A stretch of 64,000 bases of DNA from Nitrospinia bacterium (GTDB lineage Bacteria; Nitrospinota; Nitrospinia; Nitrospinales; JAJDAT01), in NCBI GenBank assembly GCA_029261715.1, contig JAJDAT010000025.1, positions 186,001-250,000 of the forward strand. Direction: 5' to 3'. Positions 52,455-59,863 of the stretch are shown here, in pieces; positions within the stretch are counted from its first letter, which is position 1; every line of letters begins with the position of its first letter. The position numbers were made by a program, and so were the translations under genes. A model generated the notes under the pieces. The model ran no database searches and had not been told where the DNA came from. It saw nothing but the letters and a program-made list of their open reading frames with translations.

Positions 52455-53705
52455 CTAATTCTTCTGTCTTATTTGATTCTTCTTTTTCATTTGTTGCCCC
52501 ATGCGATTCTTTCGACCCTTAGCAGATTCTGAATAAATAGGATTACGTAATCTGTTGATACTTCCAACTGGCTGATGTTCAGCTAAAGAATGCCAAGGGC
52601 TGAGTTCTAAGTTTTCGCAAGCTTCGTCGTTAGCGCGTGTGTCAAAGTTTTGCTTTGGTATCATTATTTGGGCTACTTTTGTATAGGAAATGCCCTTTTT
52701 AAATTTACCAGGAAATTCTGCAAGGTGTGTTTGTTCTTCAATCCATTCAAAGGTCGCATCTTCCAACCCCAGAATTTCTGAGAAATTGCCCTCGGGTATT
52801 GGCGGAACTTGGACAAGAAAATCAAAACAAGCTTCCCCTTCATTAAGACTTTTTTTCATTGCTTGACGAAGGTAATCGGGAGATGGATCGTTAGGAGTTA
52901 CCTGCGCGGTTTCTGCACAAGGTTTTGCTGAAAACTTCATTACTTGATTGTCCCCAAATAAGAATGGGGCTGCAGAAAAATATTGGGTTTCTAAAGGATC
53001 GGCAAGAGGCGTGTTAGAAAGAACGCCTATTATTTGAGCTTCTCGAAAGTGTTTTGTTGGTTTACCTTCTTTACTGAACCCTAAAAATGTAAGGACCGAA
53101 CTTGGTATTTCTCCCTTTAGTTCTAGTTCGGCAATTTGGAGATTTGTGATTTCAAGATAATCTTCTACGTTTTTGAACGCAAAAGTAGGTTGGTTGATCA
53201 TTAAAAAATCCTGAGTTCCTTTTTGGCGCGGAATAGACAGTACTTTTTTTCCTAATATTTTTTCCACGTTGGGAATTTGAATAGCCATTCCTCGACTTCT
53301 AGAACTTTTTCTTGTTTTATCTATGTCGTCGCTTATTTCCGTTGTGGCATTAGAAAACCTGATCTTGACGTTTTCATAGGTATGGCCGGGCTTAGAAAAG
53401 AGTCCTACTTGTAATTCCTTTTTAATATCTTTATTAACAGTGAATTTTGCGTTGACGCACCCATGCGCTTTGGGATGGACATTTCTCAGTTTTCTTGCGT
53501 TCTTACTGGAATAACGTAGCGCTTGTAATTTTCTCTGAGCGTTTGCGATTTTGTTTATATTATTTTTTTCGCCCGCAGGAGGCTTGTCGAACTTGGTGAG
53601 TTTTATGTCGTGGGTATATTGATCGGCAAATACATTCACGCCAAGGCTAAGGGAAATAGAGATTAAAAAAGCCGTAATAATTGTACGATTTATTTTATGT
53701 GGCAT
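52455..53705 (-). CDS. Exported catalase-fold heme protein
   Basis: A signal peptide (about residues 1-27, IITAFLISISLSLGVNVFA) precedes a catalase-like domain. The segment LRNVHPKAHGCVNAKFTV (about residues 73-90) resembles the distal-His region of catalases, and KIRFSNATTEISDD followed by RSRGMAIQIPNV matches RFS...RGFAVK. Near the C-terminus SPWHSLAEHQPVGSINRLR is typical of the catalase-like family found next to cytochromes. The usual proximal heme tyrosine motif is not obvious, so activity is uncertain. It lies 53 bases downstream of the di-heme cytochrome gene and is probably co-transcribed. Confidence 0.8.
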   Translation of the reverse strand: MPHKINRTIITAFLISISLSLGVNVFADQYTHDIKLTKFDKPPAGEKNNINKIANAQRKLQALRYSSKNARKLRNVHPKAHGCVNAKFTVNKDIKKELQVGLFSKPGHTYENVKIRFSNATTEISDDIDKTRKSSRSRGMAIQIPNVEKILGKKVLSIPRQKGTQDFLMINQPTFAFKNVEDYLEITNLQIAELELKGEIPSSVLTFLGFSKEGKPTKHFREAQIIGVLSNTPLADPLETQYFSAAPFLFGDNQVMKFSAKPCAETAQVTPNDPSPDYLRQAMKKSLNEGEACFDFLVQVPPIPEGNFSEILGLEDATFEWIEEQTHLAEFPGKFKKGISYTKVAQIMIPKQNFDTRANDEACENLELSPWHSLAEHQPVGSINRLRNPIYSESAKGRKNRMGQQMKKKNQIRQKN

Positions 53706-53758
53706 GATAATCTTTCCTTATTTATTCAGAAAAGTGGATGATCGTTAATCTTTAGAGG

Positions 53759-55675
53759 TCATTGTGTTTTCAAATATTCAATGAGCGCATACCTTTCGGA
53801 AGGTTCAAGATAACGACCTATATTTCCATTTCCTTTTGTTCCATAGTTAAACTCATGACCTTTATTAGAGTTCCCGGTAATAGTTGTATCAAACTTGTAT
53901 CCGCCTCTAAATTCACGGGTTTCAAATCCAACTTTTTCAGGGTTGAACATTTTACTTCCTAGGTAAAAGACTTTTGGTCTTTCACTTATAGGAGATAAGA
54001 TATCGTAAAGGTTAGGTACCGAGCCGTTATGCAGAAACGGCGCTGTTGCCCAAATTCCATTTAACGGGCGAGCTTTATAAACCGATTCTGCCTGAATAAG
54101 GTTTTCCCTGTAGCCATTAAATTTATTTCTTTCCTGCTGAGGAATATTATTTGATTCATACCATCGGTTGTCGATGTTTACTATGACATTGCCAAGCGCT
54201 ACGCCCATTCCCATATTCTTTGTTACTGGTTCCCATTTATTGGGTTCGCTTCCAGGAGTTGTTAAGGCCCCTGCATATCCAATCTTAGCGTTAATAAAGT
54301 TATCCAATAAAGTGGAATCAGTTCCGATATCTTTGGCTTGTATTTGTTGAACTTCTAATAATGCGATTCCTTCTTTGCGGTAGCCTTTAATCCAAAATTT
54401 ATTTGTCCAATGTTTGGCTTTGGAGTATTCATCTTGTGGTTTCAAAGTTTTCAAGTCTGCCTTCAGCTCTTCCAACGGAGGAAGATGGCACCCTTGGCAA
54501 AGTTCTTTATAAAGCTTTTTGCCCTGAGCGGCTTTTTTCTCATTTATCTCCGGAAATAGTTTGTTAGGCCATTTAGGCGAAGTTAAACCGCCAAATGGTT
54601 TTTCTCCGGCGAGCCACTCTTCAATATGGTGTAAATTTTTGATATTTGCCGAGGATTTATACAGTAACTTTTCGTCTACAAAGTTCGCGCTAGCCTTTAC
54701 TCCCAGAGCTTCTCCAGCGTTACGAACCATAGGTTGGTGAATGGAGGCATTATATTGCACCCAATCGAACCATGAAGCGTCCCAGATATGTGGAAAGTTT
54801 ACCGGGGCGTTGTTCGGCACAAAGTTTGATGCCGCTCTTTGTTCTTTGTCATTAATTAATAAATTGGAGCCAAATACTTGATTGAGAATGCGGTCTAACG
54901 CGTCGGTACGGGAAAAACCTCCTTGAAATTTACTAGGATCTAGAGGTTTCGGAAGTTGTTTCATCGTTTTATTGTAGAGTGTGCTTTCTTTAATTCCATT
55001 ATTCACTACCGCTTGTACTATTTTTTTTAAGGCTGCAGCTTTTTGCTCCGTATACTCTTGGCCTTGGCGTTTAAAAACACGTTTGGCGAAGCGTTCGAAT
55101 CTGCTGTCTATATTAGCTGTTAAACCCAAAGCCAGACCTGTTGCGTTTGCAAACAACCCAGGATCAACCATCCCTGGACCGCCGTCAATCCGGAGTGCAT
55201 GAGTTTCATCGCCTTTTTTGAAGTGGAGATCCCCAGTGTGGCAGGCGGCGCAAGTGAGTCCAATCACGGTCATCTTCTGTCCGGTATTAGAATCGACAAA
55301 TCTGTCGTCTTTGGCAAAACCTATTGGGAGGTCGTCGGGGCTCTTACCGGAAGTATCCAAAATAAAACCGATCCTTCCTAGATACTTTGGGTCAGATAAA
55401 AGGGGTTGCTCAAAAAATATAGATGTGGGTTGCTCCAAAGAAACAAACCAATCGTAAGGCATTATTCTAGTTCCTTGAGATATATGGTAGAAATTTTGTC
55501 TCGACCCCACTCCCCATTGGTTAAGATAATGGGTCTTATCAACTTTTTGGTATTTTGGAGTTGCTTCAACGATTTTGTCAATTTGTTCGCCAGTCTCCAC
55601 TAATTTAGCAATTGACGAACAGCTTGTAATCATAAGAGTAATTAGCAAAATTCCAATGTGATGAAAGCGAAGCAT
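53759..55675 (-). CDS. Di-heme c-type cytochrome lipoprotein, RoxA/MauG-like
   Basis: A lipoprotein signal with lipobox TSC (Cys19) is followed by a large periplasmic protein with two heme sites: CAACH (about residue 142) and CQGCH (about residue 393). A segment LNGIWATAPFLHNGSVPNLYDIL near the C-terminus is the hallmark of the di-heme cytochrome c peroxidase/MauG superfamily. Length 638 and the two widely spaced hemes are close to RoxA rubber oxygenases. The catalase-fold gene follows directly. Whether it is an oxygenase, a peroxidase or another oxidase cannot be told from sequence reading. Confidence 0.82.
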   Translation of the reverse strand: MLRFHHIGILLITLMITSCSSIAKLVETGEQIDKIVEATPKYQKVDKTHYLNQWGVGSRQNFYHISQGTRIMPYDWFVSLEQPTSIFFEQPLLSDPKYLGRIGFILDTSGKSPDDLPIGFAKDDRFVDSNTGQKMTVIGLTCAACHTGDLHFKKGDETHALRIDGGPGMVDPGLFANATGLALGLTANIDSRFERFAKRVFKRQGQEYTEQKAAALKKIVQAVVNNGIKESTLYNKTMKQLPKPLDPSKFQGGFSRTDALDRILNQVFGSNLLINDKEQRAASNFVPNNAPVNFPHIWDASWFDWVQYNASIHQPMVRNAGEALGVKASANFVDEKLLYKSSANIKNLHHIEEWLAGEKPFGGLTSPKWPNKLFPEINEKKAAQGKKLYKELCQGCHLPPLEELKADLKTLKPQDEYSKAKHWTNKFWIKGYRKEGIALLEVQQIQAKDIGTDSTLLDNFINAKIGYAGALTTPGSEPNKWEPVTKNMGMGVALGNVIVNIDNRWYESNNIPQQERNKFNGYRENLIQAESVYKARPLNGIWATAPFLHNGSVPNLYDILSPISERPKVFYLGSKMFNPEKVGFETREFRGGYKFDTTITGNSNKGHEFNYGTKGNGNIGRYLEPSERYALIEYLKTQ

Positions 55676-56368
55676 GGGACCTCCTTTGGCAAACTACCAC
55701 CAGTCTTGTTATATATAATTGAATGGGTATCAAGTTTGAACTCACTATATGATGAAAGAAAATTTGCTTCAACAAAAATATTTCCCATTTCAGAATAGCG
55801 ATTGAATTTATTTAAGTTACTAATGTTTAAAGGTTTTACCAATATGAGAGAAAGTTTGATACCGGGTTAAAAGTAGAGTGTCAAAAATGGTTAGTGTTTA
55901 AAGGTATTAGTCTTCATAAGAGGAAATGAATTGATGATTTGGAATCGGAACACTGGTTTAAAATTGAATCGTTGTTTGGTTCGTAATGGGTGAATTTTTT
56001 TGTTTATAGAACTTTTCGTGTTTTGCAAGTCAAAGAGGGGAGAGGTATTAATTGAAATATTTTGGAGAATTTTATTCCTGACTTTCAAAATTTTAAAAAA
56101 TTAGGTAAAAGATTTTTCGTTCAATAGATTTATCTTTAAAACCATAGTTTATAGCAAGGGGTGTAATTTTTTTCATTTACAACGTATTATGAGAACCTTG
56201 GGTTTTTTATGAATATTCCCTCCTGGTTATCCTAGATTTCATTTATTTAGCCTAAAGTTTTTAGTTTAATAACTTATTAGCTACAAAATTAGAAATAGGT
56301 GAATGCTGAGCGCTGATATTTCTATAAAATATAAATATCATTAAATTACTATAAATTTTAGAAAATTA
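55676..56368. other. AT-rich intergenic region before the two-partner secretion locus
   Basis: About 690 bases without a supported gene; two short minus-strand frames (55642-55842 and 55891-56088) show no Shine-Dalgarno or family features. It separates the minus-strand cytochrome pair from the plus-strand tps genes and should hold both promoters. Confidence 0.4.
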
Positions 56369-56397
56369 TTGATTTCTTAATTCAAGTCTTTTATAGT
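56369..56397 (+). promoter_or_regulatory. Sigma-70 promoter of the tpsB-fecR-tpsA locus
   Basis: TTGATT (56369-56374) and TATAGT (56392-56397) are separated by 17 bases, nine of twelve consensus matches. Transcription would begin near 56404, just before the AAGGGGA Shine-Dalgarno at 56417-56423. This supports a start near 56437 for the first gene. Confidence 0.5.
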
Positions 56398-56436
56398 TCC
56401 TATATCCACATATATTAAGGGGAATCCTTAAAGTTT

Positions 56437-58809
56437 TTGGCTTTCTACAGTTTTTTGAAGGTTTTCGAACAAAAAGAAACTGAAGAGCTAAAAGTTTGTG
56501 TTTTAAAGGATTTCTCCAAAGACAGGTTTCTGCAAAGATTTTGCGGGGAAAGGAATCTTCGCTCAGTGCAACGATTAGTTTTTCGCGGACTTATTAAGTT
56601 TATGCCGTCGCTTAAAGTTTTAATAAAAATGGTTATAGCGGCGAGTGTTTCTTTCGTCTTTTGGGGATATGGGCAAACAGCCGAAGTTGGAAAACCGAGA
56701 CCTTCGGTTATCCAAGCTGACGTCGTTGGTTTTTTGCAATGGCTTGTATTAGATTCAAATCAACCTCAAATTTCTCCAAATAAAAATAAATCTCAAGGTT
56801 ACGAACCTGATAATTCAAAAGAGTCTCCGTTAACGGATAAGATGATCCGTCAAGCTCGATTTCTTTTGGAAAATATGCCCGCAGATTCGAAAAAATCCAA
56901 TCAACCAGAGAAAAGCCTTCCTGAAAAAGACTGGGATATTCCTCAATCCACACTTCAAAAACCAAACAGAAAAAAGGTTACACCAAAGCGAGAAGCTCCA
57001 AAAGTGGCCGAGCAAAATAGCAAACAGCCTGAGAGGAAGTTTTCTGAACCTATTAATGATAGTGTTGAAACGGAAGTTGAAGAGAAAAAATCTATTTTTA
57101 GTGGTTGGTTTTCAGGGAGTAAAACCGTACTTGCTAATGCTTCTAATTGGGCAATGGGAAAATTGGGAGCTAGTAATTTGACCTCGAAAACAGGCGCCGA
57201 AGTTGGGATGTTGGAAGACTCAGGTTTCCCAACTAAGTCCACATCAAATAAGGACAAAATAAACGATGGGCGCAAAGTAAAAGACCCTGGCGCTGGTTCA
57301 ACCTTCTTCGTTCGATTGATTAAGATTAAAGGAAACACTGTTTTCTCTGATGCTACTTTAGCTCCTATAGTGGATGTAGGAGAAGGCTTGGATATGACTC
57401 TTGGAATTTTGAATCTGTATAGCCAAGAAATTCGAGCGTACTATCTTTCAAGAGGATATTTTTTAGCCAAAGCCTTTGTCCCAAAACAAGAAATTGTGGA
57501 TGGCGTTGTCAAAGTAGTCGTTGAAGAAGGTAAGATCGGTAATATTAAAGTTACTGGCAACGAAACAATCCCGACTAAAGATATTTTAAAAAGATTTAAA
57601 AAATTCTCAAAAGAGAGAATTCCTAACGAAAAAACTTTAGAAAGCGCTCTTTTGGAACTCAACGATATAATAGGAGTTCAGGCTAAATCCTTAGTTAAAC
57701 CAGGAGAGACTCCGGGGACCTCCGATTTGGAAATTGTTATTGAAGAGCCTTTGCCGTATACGTTTGCTCTCGATGGCGATAACTTTGGATCTGAGTTTAC
57801 GGGAAGAAATCGGTTTGGAATTACGGCAACTGCCGGAAATGTTCTTCGATTAGCGGACCAGTTTGCGATAAGAGGGGTCGAGTCTGATGAAGATCAAAAA
57901 ACATTTCAAGCGTCTTACTCAATTCCCGTTAATGATAGCGGTACTTCTGTTGGATTTTCGTATATTTTCTCTGAGCAAACTTTAGGTTTAGATTTGGCGG
58001 CTTTAAATGCGGGCGGAGAAACCAATATTGGAAGTTTAGAATTGGTCCAGCCTTTATACCGGTCCAGAAAAGGTATTATAAAGGCGCGAGCTGGTTTTGA
58101 TTTTCGAAAATTTAAAAACTTTGTTCAAAATCAAACGTCAAGTGAAGACGAACTAGTTGGCGGATTTTTAGGGATTTCTGGTGATTATAAGGATGAATTT
58201 CAAGGGCATAGTTATTTCGATGTTTCGGTGCATCGTGGTTTTAACGAAACAAGCGAAAACCGGGCTCTTGCTTCAAGAATCCGTGGTGAAGGGGATGTGA
58301 CTGTTGGAGCGTATAGTTTCTCACGGACGCAAAATGCTGGGTTTTGGGACAGTTACTTTGTATTAAAGTCGCTTGGGCAAATTGCCAGCGCAAGAGCTCT
58401 TGCCCCTGATCTTTTTTATTTAGGAGGATTCAGTTCTATTCGAGGTTATCCTCTAGCGGACCAGTCGGGCGACCAAGGGTTTTCCGGAACGTTAGAATAT
58501 GTTGTACCCATTCCGGGGGTAGTTAATTTCTTAGGAGACCTATATAATTTAAGAGATCACATTTCCATTTTCGGTTTTGTCGACCACGGCAAAGCAATTG
58601 TTCTGAATAATCAACCAGGTGAATCAGACGCGTCTATAACTGGCGCTGGAGGTGGATTTCGGATGACATTGCCACAAGATGGCTCATTTCCTTTTATTGG
58701 AGTAAACGCAAGTTATGGTCTCCCTGTGAGAGGTCCAGATCCGTCGGATAGAACTAATGGTATTTGGTACGTTAACGGTTATATGGCTTTTAGGTTTGAC
58801 GATGCTTAG
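56437..58809 (+). CDS. Two-partner secretion outer-membrane transporter (TpsB, ShlB/FhaC family)
   Basis: TpsB proteins are outer-membrane beta-barrels that pull a TpsA adhesin through the membrane with periplasmic POTRA domains. A signal-like segment (KMVIAASVSFVFWGYGQTAE) lies near residues 64-83. A Lys/Pro/Ser-rich extension of about 200 residues follows. POTRA domains span about 285-440 (FVRLIKIKGNTVFSDATLAPIV, then GKIGNIKVTGNETIP). The barrel ends with GGFSSIRGYP (conserved RGY/F loop) and the final strand YMAFRFDDA. The TTG at 56437 follows a promoter and Shine-Dalgarno; the ATG at 56602 is an alternative start giving a normal signal peptide. The fecR gene overlaps its end by eight bases. 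Confidence 0.9.
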   Translation: MAFYSFLKVFEQKETEELKVCVLKDFSKDRFLQRFCGERNLRSVQRLVFRGLIKFMPSLKVLIKMVIAASVSFVFWGYGQTAEVGKPRPSVIQADVVGFLQWLVLDSNQPQISPNKNKSQGYEPDNSKESPLTDKMIRQARFLLENMPADSKKSNQPEKSLPEKDWDIPQSTLQKPNRKKVTPKREAPKVAEQNSKQPERKFSEPINDSVETEVEEKKSIFSGWFSGSKTVLANASNWAMGKLGASNLTSKTGAEVGMLEDSGFPTKSTSNKDKINDGRKVKDPGAGSTFFVRLIKIKGNTVFSDATLAPIVDVGEGLDMTLGILNLYSQEIRAYYLSRGYFLAKAFVPKQEIVDGVVKVVVEEGKIGNIKVTGNETIPTKDILKRFKKFSKERIPNEKTLESALLELNDIIGVQAKSLVKPGETPGTSDLEIVIEEPLPYTFALDGDNFGSEFTGRNRFGITATAGNVLRLADQFAIRGVESDEDQKTFQASYSIPVNDSGTSVGFSYIFSEQTLGLDLAALNAGGETNIGSLELVQPLYRSRKGIIKARAGFDFRKFKNFVQNQTSSEDELVGGFLGISGDYKDEFQGHSYFDVSVHRGFNETSENRALASRIRGEGDVTVGAYSFSRTQNAGFWDSYFVLKSLGQIASARALAPDLFYLGGFSSIRGYPLADQSGDQGFSGTLEYVVPIPGVVNFLGDLYNLRDHISIFGFVDHGKAIVLNNQPGESDASITGAGGGFRMTLPQDGSFPFIGVNASYGLPVRGPDPSDRTNGIWYVNGYMAFRFDDA

Positions 58810-59839
58810 ACCATCTAAAAAAATAAACCGAATTTTTTGGAATAGAGTTTCTTGCTTAGCTTTTTTATTCTGTTTAATTACAGGAGACGTAAACTCTTGG
58901 GCGGAAGAAGAGCCTGTAGGAAAAGTAATCGCCATTAGCGGTAAAGTTGAATTTGCAACTCTTGAGCAAATAGAAGGAAAAGAACAAAAAGGATTGATGA
59001 GTTTAGTAAAGTTTTCTTCGTGGAAAACAACTGAATTTCAGCAATTGGTTTATGCAAGAGATGTTTATAAAACAAAACGTGGAAGTCGCTTAAAAATACT
59101 TTTTAATGACAATAGCCTCATAGCTTTGGGACCAGGTTCTACCATGAAGGTCCAGTCGTATCTCTTTTCTCCAAAAGAAAAACTAAGGAGAACGACAATT
59201 GATATAGCCCAGGGTTTTGCCATGTACATAATCAACAAATCTCAAAAAAATCCAAAATCTAGTTTTAAGATTGTCAGCCCAGTGGCAAACTTATCCTCAA
59301 GGGGAACCCAAGGATATATAAGTTCTTTTGCAGGAGAAACTATTGTAGCGAATCAAGCTGGGTCTATGGCAACGCAAAACAGAGATCCGGGAGTTCCCGG
59401 TTCTGTTATTGTTGGTCCAATGTCTCGCACTATTGTTGAATCAGGCAAACCGCCAGAATTGCCAACTTCATTGAGCGGAGGTGAACTTTCTGCAATACGA
59501 ACTGGTATTTTGGGTAGAGTTGAAGCTTTTTCAGGCGGATCGAATCGATCATTGATAAGACTGCAAAAAGAAAACGTGGATTCAGAAGATGAAGAAGATA
59601 TTCGCGATTCTATTGAATCGTCTTCTGCTGCGGATGAAGAAGAAATTGATTCTAGAAAAGATTATTTAGACGCTTTGTCTGAAGGGAGAGAGGGGTTTGC
59701 TTCTCCAGGCGGAAATGGTCAAAATCAGTTTTTTTTAGGAAAAGTCAGACCGGGTGATGTTGGATATGGAAACGCTCAAGATTATGCATCTTTCAACGAA
59801 CCTTTCGATCCAGGTATTTTAAGCGCTTGTGGACCTTAG
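58802..59839 (+). CDS. Exported FecR-domain protein with a C-terminal cysteine
   Basis: A signal peptide (about residues 15-33, SCLAFLFCLITGDVNSWA) is followed by a FecR domain: VGKVIAISGKVEFATLEQ, VYKTKRGSRLKILFNDNSLIALGPGS, and a strand-rich region to residue 180. A disordered acidic stretch (VDSEDEEDIRDS) and a Gly-rich tail complete the 345 residues. The only cysteine of the mature protein is third from the end (SACGP). The ATG overlaps the tpsB stop; a further upstream in-frame start would spoil the signal. Between tpsB and tpsA, it probably acts in the periplasm or on the surface with them, not in classic FecI/FecR iron signalling, as no sigma factor gene is present. Confidence 0.85.
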   Translation: MLRPSKKINRIFWNRVSCLAFLFCLITGDVNSWAEEEPVGKVIAISGKVEFATLEQIEGKEQKGLMSLVKFSSWKTTEFQQLVYARDVYKTKRGSRLKILFNDNSLIALGPGSTMKVQSYLFSPKEKLRRTTIDIAQGFAMYIINKSQKNPKSSFKIVSPVANLSSRGTQGYISSFAGETIVANQAGSMATQNRDPGVPGSVIVGPMSRTIVESGKPPELPTSLSGGELSAIRTGILGRVEAFSGGSNRSLIRLQKENVDSEDEEDIRDSIESSSAADEEEIDSRKDYLDALSEGREGFASPGGNGQNQFFLGKVRPGDVGYGNAQDYASFNEPFDPGILSACGP

Positions 59840-59863
59840 TTTTTTTCAGGGAATTTTAACTGT

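Noticed and set aside
52252-52458. 68-residue plus-strand frame as a gene
   Set aside because: Cys/Arg/Leu-rich composition, spans a long inverted repeat, no Shine-Dalgarno and no family features. Kept only as part of the intergenic finding.
55642-56088. Two minus-strand frames of 65-66 residues upstream of the cytochrome gene
   Set aside because: No Shine-Dalgarno, no family features, AT-rich random-like composition.
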